From positions 24,780,140 through 24,844,139 of the forward strand of contig CM064872.1 of the NCBI GenBank assembly GCA_032719365.1: a stretch of 64,000 bases of DNA, read 5' to 3'. The first letter of the stretch is position 1. Each line of letters starts with the position of its first letter. The notes beneath the pieces are model-generated. The model was not told where the DNA came from. It saw nothing but the letters and a program-made list of their open reading frames with translations, and did no database searches. A program made the translations under genes and the position numbers. Source of the DNA: Prinsepia uniflora (lineage: Eukaryota > Streptophyta > Magnoliopsida > Rosales > Rosaceae). Shown here piece by piece: positions 10,971-22,433 of this stretch.

Positions 10971-13900
10971 TGTAACGATCCGTCCCGGAATTCGGGATTA
11001 GGTTAGTAACTAATCATGATTAATGAGGGTTAATCGGTGATTAGTTGGGCGGAATCGGACGTACGATGAAATTGACCGTTTTGCCCCTAGTCGTGGGTAA
11101 AACGTTGACTTTTTATTCGGGCCGTCGAATGTACTTCGACCAACGTCCGTGACGTAGTTTGGGACGTTGCGAGTTCATAGACAGGTGGCACGTTCGATTC
11201 CGACATTTGCGGTGAAAGTTATGACGTTCGGAAGTCCAGGGGCATTTTCGTAATTTGGTCAAAAAGGGGGAAATGTTGACCTTTTGATCGGGAGGTCCGA
11301 TGGCCAGGGACCGAGGACCGTTAGGAGGGTCTCGATGCCCTGAGTCCGTAGACAGGCGGCACGCGTCAAAACGGAGTCCGATTGACCAAGTTACGGGTCT
11401 AGATTGCATGAGGGCATTTTGGTAAATAGTCCACTGAGGGCAAAATGGTAATTTCCTGCGGGGGGGACTGTTGAACCGTGAAACAGAAGGCGCAGCGCTT
11501 GTGCCGTGGGTGTCCTGAAATCCCACAATTTTCTAACCAATTCAGTGACATTGGGGAGATTTATTTAATCCCGTTAGTGACATTGAGGATTGTGTGTGTG
11601 TGCTGGGCGTGCACGGGCAGGTTTTAAAAAAAAATGGTGTTGGGTCTGTTTTGCGGGAAACAGAGACTCAGTAAGCCTGAGTGAGTTCCCCACGGGTGTT
11701 GGGTCGCTTTGCAGCTAACTGAGAGTGTTGGGAGTGAGAGGGGTCCTTTAACGTGACTGGGGGCTGAAGGGAATGGTCTGTGCTGGTGAATTGCGGAGCA
11801 CGGCCTTCGTTTTGCAGAACAGAGCACTGGGCGTGTGGGAGGATTTAGTTTGTTCAATCCATTCCTGGGACAATGAAAGGGAGACTCAAAAATTAGGGAG
11901 AACCAGAGAGTTGGGTAGAGGAGGAATGAGCGGACTGGGTGAGAAAATGCTCTGGAAACCCGAAGTTCTTGTTCAAACAATTCAAAATTTCAATTCGGAT
12001 TGTAGGCCAGCCCATGGCAAATTAAGGCTTCCATGAGTCCTCTGGGATTAGTTCAAGTCGATCGCATACTAGTGGGAAGAGATTTGATGCCGTTTTCGAC
12101 TCTGAAGGGACCTACTGACCGGGAAGAAAATCGAGCTTGAGTTGTGGTTTTGGAGGAGTTTAGAGGAGCAATTGGCAGGAGAAACAAGTTCATACGAACA
12201 CTACGAAGCTTCTGGGTGGGCCAATTTCAAGTAAACAATCGAGGTAGTCGAGTTTGATGATTGAACAGTACCCACCTGTTCTTCAAAGTTCGACTTCTAA
12301 TCGTCTGGATTCAGGTATGTTGTCACTGATTGGAGGTCACAGGACCCAAATTAGATGCTTGGCGATTCTATTTAATGTTTGAATTGATGCTCATAGGTCG
12401 AGATTGATGGATTTCCAGCCGGGTCACGCCGCGGGTCAACCGGACCCATTTACCAGACAGTCGGGTTAGGACGACGACTGTACCTGGCACTGTAGCTGGC
12501 GTCGTGGGTGTCACGCGCAGCCGCTTGCGGCGGCGCGTGACGGCGTGTGGACCCGAATTTCAAGGTGAGTTCAACACGACTTTTGTCTATACGATGTAAC
12601 GAACATTTTAGCGTTGGTTTCGAAATTATCGGACACCGTTTCGATGTGGTTCCGAGGGTCCGAAGCTTTCTATTACGTTTGTAATTAATGATTAATTCCC
12701 GGAAAATTTTGGGAAATTAGTATGCTGTTATGCAAGCCTTTAGTGACACTAAATTATATTCTCGGACAGGATTTGGAATTTCTGGAAAATATGGAAATTA
12801 CGGAACCGCGTGCCGGCGCGAAACCGAGCCCTATTGGACGGTGTGTGAGTGAACTTGCTTTCAAAATTTAATGCATGCATAAATTATTCTATGATTTTAT
12901 GATTATGATTATAAGTGGTGATTGATTTCGAATCCGTATTTATCCGTATTCGATTTCCGTATTTATACGTATTTTTACTATATATGTGAAATTACACGTA
13001 TTTCGAGACTATGGTTACTTTGTGCTTAAAATGGTTTAATGAAAGAGTTTAAATAAAATGGGTGTATGATGATTTAAGAATGTTCTTTATGATTATGAGG
13101 GCGATTCACGGTGTTTGCACAGTTTTCGAGGTTTTTTGCGGTTTTACACGTTTTTACGAGATTTGAGTTTATGTGTTTTGATCAATGTTTGATGTTTGGA
13201 TTTGGAATGTGAATTGAGGTTTGCGATTCCGAGGATTTTTAATTGGATTTTGAGTATGCTTGACTAGACCGGGATTTTAGTGATTATGGTCGTGGTTTTG
13301 ATGCCGGATAATGTGATTTGAGAAATGAAGTGATTTCAAGGAATTAAAAAGGCTTTGAATAAGATGATTTCTGGTTTGGTGCTTGGGGCAGAAAAGTAAC
13401 TTGGATTAACGAGTTTTCAGTTTTTGGAAATTTAAGTGGATTCTTGGTTTGGGTTCGGGATGATGTTTCCGGATGCCGGCTTACGGAATCATTATTGCGA
13501 ATTCGAATTCGGAAAGAAAAAGGATTTAATAAAGTGATTTGGTCTGTTTTTGCGTGCCCCGTGTTTCATGATGATTTGATTATGGTTGTAAAGTATGATT
13601 TGGGGGGAAAATGAATGTGGAATTTCGGACCATGGGTCCTGTTGTGAAAATGTGATTTTGGGATGGATCCCACGTGGTCGTGATTGATGAACTGTTTTGG
13701 GTTTAAAAATCCGGTGCTATTGCTGGAGCACGTTTTGAGTTTAAAGACTCGGTTAATTGATGACGGGGGAGGGCCCTTAGTGAGTTTAAAGACTCGTGAG
13801 TTTAAAGACTCGGTTACTGTGATACCCCCGAGGCCTATTGATTCTGTTTTGAGTTTAAAGACTCGTTGAAATCCCGGGAAGGCTGATGATGCGCATGGTT

Positions 13901-14469
13901 TTGAGTTTAAAGACTCGGGCGCACTTGAAATCCAGCAAAATGATTGACTTGTGATTTATTGATGATTTCTGATGTTTCAGTTGAGTTGGGCAGTGGTCTG
14001 GTATATGGTTGTTGGTTGGGATCATGTGTGCATTTGGTTTGATTCATGGTTTTGGGCTGTGGCCCTGTGTTCATGATCGCGGGCTATGACCCGAAGGTTA
14101 AGGAAAAGAGAAATGTTTCTGATCTTTCATATATGGATTTCTTATGTTGAAAATGTAACGGATTGCGAAATGATTTTTGTATGCATGCATTGGTTTTTAC
14201 TTGGAGGGTAAAAACGTCTTTCCGTAACTGATTTGTAAACTTAATTCTTTTTGTCCACTCACACCTTTTGGTTTTTATTGACCCTCCAGGGTCGTGGCGC
14301 GTTGTCTAGGTACAGGCTGTACGAGGGCGGAGGCTGAGTATGTACTGTGGCTATCCCTGGTTTGGCAAGTACTGAGGGTAACTTGGGGTTTTCAGTCACC
14401 TTGCCAGACGGGAGCAGGACCGGGCACAGTTATCGATGCTCTACTCTCTAATCGGGGGCGATCCTGTCA
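10971..14469 (+). mobile_element. R2 3' LTR (3499 bp)
   Basis: Nearly identical to 4750-8242, with the same order of U3 repeats, GC hairpin, inverted pair and GAGTTTAAAGACTCG array. The first array unit has changed to GGGT-TTAAAA-ATCC, losing one pair. It ends CCTGTCA at 14469, followed by AAATG. Confidence 0.93.
13699..13918 (+). repeat. GAGTTTAAAGACTCG hairpin-unit array, R2 3' LTR
   Basis: Copy of the array at 7482-7701 with the same unit order. Confidence 0.8.
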
Positions 14470-14474
14470 AAATG
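14470..14474. repeat. R2 target-site duplication, right (AAATG)
   Basis: Matches 4745-4749. Removing R2 and one copy joins the CGGGCC-type array of the R1 LTR without a gap. Confidence 0.95.
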
Positions 14475-14819
14475 GTCTCAGCCCGATTTCATACCAACTG
14501 GGCCCCTGGTCCGATTTCATTAACCAACTGGGCCCCCGGCCCGATTCTCAAATGGACTCCAAGTCCGAAATTTCCAACATAATTGGGCCTCAAGCCCGAG
14601 TTCATATTTCCAATTTCAAAACCATTTCATCATATTAGATCCAAGTCATAAATATGGAAAATCCATGTAAAACCGGAAACCTCGATTTACGTGCAAGCAC
14701 GTAAATCGCCTCGAAATACGTGAAACCGTACAATTTACCAACAACCAAATCAACATCACACAATCACAACCATAATCCATATAAAACATTTAAGCATGCA
14801 TAGAATTTATAAAACCAAA

Positions 14820-14831
14820 GTCCACTCACAG
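14820..14831. repeat. R1 LTR, U3-side arm of 12-bp inverted pair
   Basis: GTCCACTCACAG, the perfect complement of 3825-3836. Confidence 0.7.
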
Positions 14832-16118
14832 ACCGTTTTAACGGTATGCCTCGATACACGTGCCACCGGCCCTCCCGGGCCACACCACTATCACCGGGAC
14901 TCCCAATCCTGTCCAAATCACATTAGAGGGTCACTAACCTCATCATTAACATCCTATCAAAGTTTCGTAATTTTTCCGAATTTTTAATTATTTTTAACCT
15001 TAATTTAAAACCTTCGGACATCCCGAACAATATCGAGACGGTGTCCGATCGACACGAAACCAATTCCAAAATGTCCGTTACATTAAATAGGACAGAAGTC
15101 ATGTTGACCTCACCTCGAGATTCGTGCCCATGCGCCTGTGAGTGGCTGCGCGTGAAACTCACGCGCCTGCTGCAGTGTCACCAGCCCAACCCGTTTGTCT
15201 GGTAAACGGGTCCTTTAACTCGCGACACAACCCGGTTCAATGTCCATCAATTCAGCCTTAATTCCTTCAATTGAGCATTCAGTTAGTTTCTTTCTTAGTT
15301 CAATTACAGGTCTGTAACATCAATTACACGATCACTTACCCAAATTCCATCGATTCCACGATGAACACGAAGAACACCCAGGTTACTGTTCGTTCATGGA
15401 ATCCCTTCAATTTCGATCGATTTCATTAAATTGATTCAACTAGAAGCATCAGTGAACTCCGTTAAGCATTTCCCCCCACATCAATTTCATCGAACTAGTG
15501 CTCAAACGTTCACGACTCAAGCTCGAACACCGTCACTGTTCAACCATGGAGCTTCATCGATCTCAACCGGTTTCCTTCAATTGATGAACCTAGAAGCATC
15601 GTGGGATCATGAGAAGTAGTTTCCCTACCTCAATTCTGTCGTCTAAACACTCCACGATCACGACTCAACCTCGAAATTTCAGAGACCTCCTTCATTCTGT
15701 TCTTCCTCAATTCGACCCCAATTACCTTCGTTCTTGTTGCAGATCGGTTCGTATTGATCCCAGAAAGCTGAATGGGAGCTCAATTTCGATCCTCACGGCC
15801 TATAGTTCAAAACCCAACTTTCCCCCCAAAATTCTAAAATCTGAAATTCCAGTCTCCTTCTCTCTGTCGATCACTCGTGTTTACCCAGTTCAACTCACTC
15901 TCAACTCACTCACAATTCGCACTCTCAGGTTCAGAAACGGAAGAGGAATTAAGGGTGGGAGAAAATTGGATTTGGTTGTACACGGTTAAGGAAAACAGAG
16001 AGGGGATTAATGGATAATAAAATGATTTAATAATTAATTAATTAAAATAATAATAAAACACCATAATTAGGTCTCCCCCAAAAACATGGATTCTGGTCTT
16101 AAGCCCCAAATTAAGGGA

Positions 16119-16138
16119 TGAGTGACACTTGTCACTCA
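16119..16138. repeat. palindrome TGAGTGACACTTGTCACTCA in LTR U3
   Basis: Nine-base arms around a two-base centre. Related palindromes lie at 1-20, about 20706-20725, 28158-28180, 33361-33388 and 39397-39424, always in the U3 part of an LTR. It could be a protein-binding site or an RNA hairpin; the sequence alone does not decide. Confidence 0.7.
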
Positions 16139-16649
16139 TCCAAGTGTGTTCAGTCACCGGGTACTGTTCATTATTATAATATTATTTTAATCGAAGTCTC
16201 GGTTCGTTAGTTCGTTTCCTTGACCATAACTTCGTCGTCGAATCTCCGATTTCGGCATGCCGCCTGTCGTTGGATTCGTATCGACGATACCTACGTAACG
16301 GTCCTTGGCCCTCGTCCATCGGACCTCCCGGTTAAAAAGTCAACATTTGGCCCCAAACATGCCAAATTACCAAAATACCCCTCAACTTCCGAACACCATA
16401 ACTTTCTCTACGAATGTCGGAATCGAACGTGCCACCTGTCTATGAACTCGTGACGTCCCGAACTACGTCACGGTCATCGGTCAAAGTCCATTTGACCGCT
16501 CGATCAAAAAGTCAACATTTTGCCCACGACCAAGGGCAAAACGGTCATTTTGCACAATTTGTCCGATTCCGCCCTACTAAGCACCGTTCAACCTCACTAA
16601 TCGAGATTAGTCACTAAACTAATCCCGGAATTCGGGACGGGTCGTTACA

Positions 16650-17126
16650 CCCTAAATGGTTTTGGATTTACGGATTTATGTTTATGAATTTAAGCGGTGG
16701 CCCACATGGTTTTGTATGTCTGAATGTGGTATTCCACAGATTTGGGCTGAGTTCCCACACTTGGTTTTGAGTTAACGGTTTTGGGCTAAGGCCCTAATGG
16801 CTTGGTTGAACAAACGTTTTGGTTACTGGTTTTCGTGGCATGCATACATTTTTATTGGAGGGCATAAATGTCTTATAACTGTGTTTAATAAACTTAATGA
16901 TTTTCGTCCACTCACAGCTTTTATTGGTTTTAATGCCCTTCAAGTTATTACGGATGCAACTGCAGCAGAGACTGAGAGATTTCACGCCTCCTCCATCGAT
17001 CCTTGCGCACTCTGGAAGCCCCGTTTGGGCAGTGACTTTTGGTTATCCCTTTTCTGACACCCCTTGTTGGACGGGAGCAGGGCACATTCCACGGTAATCT
17101 CGGGGGGATTGGGATGGGTCCTGTCA
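16650..17126 (+). mobile_element. R3 5' LTR, 3' fragment only (R1 inserted here)
   Basis: This matches the last 478 bp of the R3 3' LTR (25989-26466) and ends CCTGTCA. It begins exactly at the R1 border with CCCTA (16650-16654), the expected right target-site copy of R1. The rest of this LTR would lie left of the window. It keeps the conserved GTCCACTCACAG (about 16908-16919) and a U5 hairpin. Confidence 0.88.
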
Positions 17127-17129
17127 ACT

Positions 17130-17141
17130 TGGTATCAGAGC
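17130..17141 (+). other. R3 primer-binding site (tRNA-iMet)
   Basis: TGGTATCAGAGC, three bases after the LTR end at 17126. Confidence 0.95.
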
Positions 17142-20100
17142 AGGGTTGCTCATTTTGTGCGCGCTGGTCGAGGGTGTGATGTCTCTTTGGACTGCAGTTC
17201 GTTATCAACGTGATAGATAGTTTTTGGGTTTTAATCGCGGATAGAGTGTGTTTGGCCCGATACGCCGTGCGTTAATGTGATTCGACCCAAGTGGGGTTGA
17301 TTGTGATGAACTGGTAATGTGGGACCGTCGGTTCGGTCATGTGATATTAGATGGTTGTGCTGCTAGGTGCAGCCAGGTTCGAGGAACCTCATTTGAGTAA
17401 TGGTCTAAAAATGTGAACCCTAGTGGTGGTTGCTAGTGTGAGGGATGTTGGTACATCGGGGTTAGCCGATGACCTTAGTTGTGGAACCTACATTGAGTTG
17501 ATGGTAGGATTGGATTTGACGTCTATACGATGTCAGGACCGCGGGTTCGGTCAAGTTGTGGATTTTATTGCAGAGAGCAGTTGGATTCGGTGGAACCATA
17601 GGGTGTGATTGTGGAACCCTAGTATTAAAAAGGTAAACCTTAATTGTGACTAGTGGATGAGAACTTGTGCTGCGAAGAGCGGCTGAGGTCATGGATGACC
17701 ATGTGGATAACTCTAGTGAGTCTAGTCGGAACGATGGGATTCGATCCATGGGTACGGTATGAGATAAATTATGGAATCCCGAGTTAGACCGGGTATTAGT
17801 GTGAAGTGTGGATACGGATCTCAATAGCAATGACAGTTGGTCGGTAGCCATGTGGAGATGGCTGGCTATCGAGGGTAACTAGTGTGGTTGCAGTACTTGA
17901 GGATCAGGGGAGGGGGACGTTCAGGGAACATTCATTATCCTGATGTGGATTGTCAGGAAGGTGGTACCCATAGTTGTGGGGTACGAGTAGAGGTACGGGA
18001 TCGTCGTTTGGAATGAGCGGGGATCCAGAGTTGTCATATTTGTACACGATGTGCAAGTACAGATGTTTGTAGGTTGGTACTTTTGTGCTGATGTTAGTAT
18101 GGATGCTTGTGTGCTGATACTAGTGTTGATGATAGTGTGCTGGTGCTAGTGTCGGTGATTGTGATGACGACGAGCCACGAGTCGGGGTATGACTCCGTCA
18201 TGATGAACATATGTTCCGTATTTGAGATTTGGTAGTGGTTGAGTGATGGACTGGCTGGGATCCAGTTGAGATTTTGATGTGTTGGGATCAATCCTGACGG
18301 TGGTAAAATGACAAGTGATGAGTGGATAAAAAGGTATAATTGAGACTTGAGGAATCTTAGGATGACGTCCCCTACGTCATGAGAATTAGTGGATTTGGGG
18401 AGTTGTTGGCAACTACGAGGTTGGTGTGATTGTATGTTTCTAATATCTCTAGAAAGGACAAGGAAATGATTGGAATTGGAAAAGACGAGGAAAACCATTG
18501 GTGGTATAGATGTGGGGATTGGTAATTGAGAACTTGGAAAACCGAGTGTTGAACCTGTAAAGGTTGGGATGTGCGAACGAAACAATAACAGACTGATTGT
18601 GGACACGTGGTTGTCCAAGTGAGTTGAGGATGTGGGAAGTCCAGTGGTTGGACTTGACATCTCATTGGGAGCATGTCTGTTTCCAACACGGTTGGAACCT
18701 TAGTTTCGAGGAGAGTTGTAATTGGGGAACGAAAGGAGTGCTCGTTTTTGGTGATAGGTATTCTGGAGTCATTGGGGTTGGCTTCTTATTTTCTGCCCTG
18801 GCAGACGTTGGTTGTAGGTACCAGTACGTTGAGCGTGTATTGGTTGGTGGACCCATGCGTGTTTTGGGGTCAACAGGAGGAGTTGCGTATTCAAAATTAG
18901 GTAAACGAGATTTCTCATTTTCTGCTTGGTGGCAGACGATGTTGGGTTACATAGCGTGGTGAGTACAACGAGTTTTGTTGGCATCCACGTAGGATGAGTA
19001 TTGACATCATCATTTTGGATCATCCTTGGTTTTTCCTAGGTGGAATGATAAGGATCGATACGAACTTGGGTATGTGAGTCGTAAATGACGGGACAGAACT
19101 TCTTTTCGAAGTGGAGCACGTATGGTATCTTACTCGAGGAGAACAGGTTTCCGACGTGGTCGGATTTTGTCAACCTTAGACGTGTGGAGGTTGGATTGGC
19201 TTCCCTATTGGTAGACGTGAACGAGATTTCGGGTTTTGGAATCGAATTTCTGAGTGACGATTCAGGATTCGATTTTGGAACTTGAAAATGGATTTCCGGA
19301 TTTGGGTCCGGAATGATTATTCCAAATGCTAGCTTACGAAATAATGATTTCTGATTCGGGTTTGGAAATGGATTAAAAATGTGATGTCTGGGTTTGGATT
19401 CGGGATTTCTTACGAAATTGCGGATTCGGATTCGAAATTGGAACTAGATGATGGGTGGAGTTTCGATTTGTCTCATGCTGGATTGGGCAAATGTACTCCA
19501 TTATTGGAACGTGTTTGGCTATGACCTAGGTGGTTGTAGTCTGGTCGATAGGTTATACCCGAGGTGTGTCGGTGAGCGTGTTGGTAGTCGGATTGGTTCC
19601 GATACCATGGGATTAGTCGTGGACCGGACATTACTATGCAATGGGTCATGGTATTTCCGATGAGTCTAATTACACACGAGTCGGGTGAAATGTCGGTAAG
19701 TGTATATTTAAGTCAAGTAACTTGGTGGCTTGTGTAGCCACGAGTGAGTCTAGTGTTAGTTTTTGACTGACAACTGCCAAATGGTGACAGATTGTCGGAA
19801 AGTGTCAAAGTGGTTTGTTGAGAGAGGTCAGGTGACTCCTAGTGGGAGTAAATACCAGGATAGATTGGTGAGTGGGAAAGGAACCGTCGAGTTGTTGCGT
19901 CAACAAGAGGGTAGATTGGACATGTGGTGTCAATTCGAAACAGGTAGTTTCAGTCATTCGACGGGGTCGAATGTAGTCAATGTGTTATGAGTACTAGTGG
20001 TACAATTGGGAGTAGTTTGTTCTGATTAGTTGGTGTACGGGTGTACATGTGTTGCGAGGTCGATTCCACTTTCCACGGGGTGTTTGTGGAATCAGGGTAG

Positions 20101-20182
20101 TAGAGTTCTGAGAATGAAACTAATTAAGAAGGGAAGAACGTTTGAGTTTAGATCAGTTGGAATTTCGAGGACGAAATTAATT

Positions 20183-20195
20183 AAGGAGGGAAGGT
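20183..20195 (+). other. R3 polypurine tract
   Basis: AAGGAGGGAAGGT abuts the LTR start at 20196. A second tract, AAGAAGGGAAGAACG, lies about 60 bp upstream near 20128-20142. Confidence 0.85.
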
Positions 20196-21999
20196 TGTAA
20201 CGACCCGTCCCGAATTCCGAGATTAGATTAGTGACGAATCTTGATTAATGAGGTTGATCGGTGGTTAGTAGGGCGAAATCGGACAAAATGTGCAAAATGA
20301 CCGTTTTGCCCCTGGTCGTGGGCAAAATGTTGACTTTTTGATCGGGTGGTCAAACGGACTTTGACCGATGACCGTGTCGTAGTTCGGGACGTCACGAGTT
20401 CATAGACAGGTGGCACGTTCGATTCCGACATTCGAGGAGAAAGTTATGATGTTCGGAAGTCGAGGGGCATTTTGGTAATTTGGCATATTAGGGGCCAAAT
20501 GTTGACTTTTTGACCGGGAGGTCCAATGTACGAGGGCCAAGGACCGTTACGTAGGTCTCTTCGATGCGAATCCAATGACAGGCGTCATGCCGAAATCGGA
20601 GTTTTGACGACGAAGTTATGGTCAAGGGAACGAATTAACGAACCGAGGCTTCGTTTAAAATAATAATAAAATAATGAATAGTAACTGATGACTGTGCACA
20701 CCTGGATGAGTGACAAGTGTCACCCATCCCCTAATCTAAGCCCTAAAACCTGATCCATGTTTCCCTCCCTACATCATCATCACCATTAATCAACCATTAA
20801 CCTTAATTAATCCCCACCATTAATCCTTCTCTGTGTCTTTCAAACAGTGAGCAACTGAGTGTGAGGGCTGGGAGAATTGGCTCCCTTCCTTTGCCGTTCT
20901 TGAGAGAAAAATGAGAGATTAGAGGACTGTGATATCAGGGGAAACACGAGGGATTGAGAGAGTGCTGAATTATGGGTTTCGGATTTTAGAAATTTTGGGG
21001 GCAAAATTCAATTGTTGAGAATTGAGCCTTGTGGATCGAAATTGAGCTTGATTCTAACTTCCTGGGATTGAGACGAGTGAAACCCATCGAAAATTGAGGA
21101 GAATTGGGGTTGAATTGAGGAAGAACAGATGGAAGGAGGTCTCTGAAATTTCGACCTTGAGTCGAAGAATTTGAGGCTTTGATTGATGAAATTGGACTGC
21201 GGATTTTGTTCATGAGGATCCCACGATGCTTCTGGCAGGATCAATTGAAGAAAATCGATGGCTTTTGGCTCTGAACAGACCTGGTAACAGTAAGGAAAAT
21301 TTGAAGTTTGGTCGTGTCGATAGAGAGATCAAACGATGCAATTGAGTTGGGGAAACAGTTTCCCATGGTCCAATGATGCTTCTTGGTGAATCAATTGGAA
21401 GAAACCAGTAGCCATTTACGGAATTCGATGAAGGAACATTGACGGGTGTTCTTCATTGTTCATCGTGAAATCGTTGGAATTTAGGTAAGTGATCGTGTAA
21501 TTAAGTTTACAGATCTTAAATTGAACTTAAACGAAGCTAACTGAATGATCAATTGAAGTAATTAAGGCTGAATTGATAGGAAACTAACAGGGTCATCTCG
21601 CGGGCAAAAGGACCCGTTTATCAGTTAAACGGGTGAGGACGATGACACTGTAGCAGGCGCGTGGGTTTCACGCGCAGCCACTCACGGCGGTGCGTGACGG
21701 CACGTGGGCACGAATCTCGAGGTGAGGTCAACATGACTTCTGTCTATTTAATGTAACGAACATTTTGGGAATGTTTCGTGTCGATCGCACACCATCTCGA
21801 TATTGTTCGGGACGTCCGAAGGTTTTAAATAAAGTTTAAAAACGTTAAAAAATCGGGAAAATTACGGGACTTTAATAGGATGTTAATGAAGAGGTTAGTG
21901 ACCCTCTAATGTGATTTGGACAGGATTGGGAGTCCCGGTGATAGTGGTGTGGCCCGGGAGGGCTTATGGCACGCGTATCGAAGCGTATCGTTAAACGGT

Positions 22000-22011
22000 C
22001 TGTGAGTGGAC
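22000..22011. repeat. R3 LTR, left arm of 12-bp inverted pair
   Basis: CTGTGAGTGGAC is perfectly complementary to GTCCACTCACAG at 26245-26256. S1 lies between them now; without it the spacing is about 1.2 kb. Confidence 0.7.
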
Positions 22012-22428
22012 TTTGGTTTTATAAATTCTATGCATACTTAATTGTTTTATACGGATTATGATTGTGATTGTATGTTTTTGATTTGGATGTTGGTAAATTA
22101 TACGATTTCACGTATTTCGAGGTGATTTACGTGCTTGCATGTAAATCGAGATTTTTCCGGTTTTGCATGGATTTTCCATACTTATGACTTGGATATAATA
22201 GGTTGAAATGGTTTTGAAATTGGAAAGATGAACTCAGGCCTGAGGCCCAATTATTTTGGAAACCTCGGACTTGGAGTCCATTTGTGTTAATGAAATCGGG
22301 TCGTGGGCCCAGTGGTTTATAAAATCGGGTCGTGGGCCCAGTGGTTACAAAATCGGGCATGAGGCCCAGTTGGGTAATAAATGTGATTTCGGGTCTGGAA
22401 CCTATGTTTAATAAATGTGGTTTCGGGT

Positions 22429-22433
22429 CAGGG
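22429..22433. repeat. S1 target-site duplication, left (CAGGG)
   Basis: Matches 25502-25506. Confidence 0.93.

Larger units (their letters stand above)
4750..14469 (+). mobile_element. R2, complete non-autonomous LTR retrotransposon inside R1
   Basis: R2 has two near-identical 3.5-kb LTRs starting TGTAACGA and ending TGTCA, a tRNA-Met primer site, a polypurine tract and a perfect 5-bp duplication (AAATG). The 2728-bp interior has no polyprotein frame, so it must have been moved by proteins from another element. The close similarity of its LTRs (only scattered differences seen by eye) and its position inside R1 make it one of the youngest insertions here. It belongs to the LTR subgroup with GAGTTTAAAGACTCG arrays, shared with S1 and R7. 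Classification as a LARD-type Gypsy derivative is inference. Confidence 0.93.
14475..16649 (-). mobile_element. R1 upstream (5') LTR, second part (U3 side)
   Basis: This continues 3619-4749 after the R2 insertion and ends at 16649 with GGGTCGTTACA, the reverse complement of the LTR start. Its last 531 bp match window positions 1-531. It contains the left arm of the inverted pair (14820-14831), a GC-rich hairpin (about 15145-15165, CGCGTG/CACGCG) and the palindrome at 16119-16138. Confidence 0.92.
17127..20195 (+). mobile_element. R3 internal region, non-coding
   Basis: About 3.07 kb between the primer site (17130-17141) and the polypurine tract (20183-20195). No retroviral-type frame is present. 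It is homologous to the R1 internal region in reverse and to R6. It has the GTACCC...GGGTAC hairpin (about 17964-17984), a GGGGGACGTTCAGGGAACATTC motif region (17912-17935) and a CTAGTGTCGGTG microsatellite (18100-18150). Confidence 0.85.
20196..22433 (+). mobile_element. R3 3' LTR, first part
   Basis: It starts TGTAACGACCCGTCCCG and is interrupted at 22434 by solo LTR S1. It contains two U3 repeat units, the GACAAGTGTCAC palindrome (about 20706-20725), a GC hairpin (about 21658-21676), the left arm of the inverted pair (22000-22011) and the start of a GGGCC-type hairpin array (22225-22433). Confidence 0.92.

Noticed and set aside
17130..17141. TGGTATCAGAGC as part of a tRNA gene
   Set aside because: It is the complement of the tRNA 3' end next to LTR ends, with no cloverleaf around it: a primer-binding site.
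18094..18660. 188-residue frame on the minus strand in the R3 interior, the longest open frame in the window
   Set aside because: Ser/Thr/His-rich with no domain. Homologous DNA in R1 and R6 does not keep it open.
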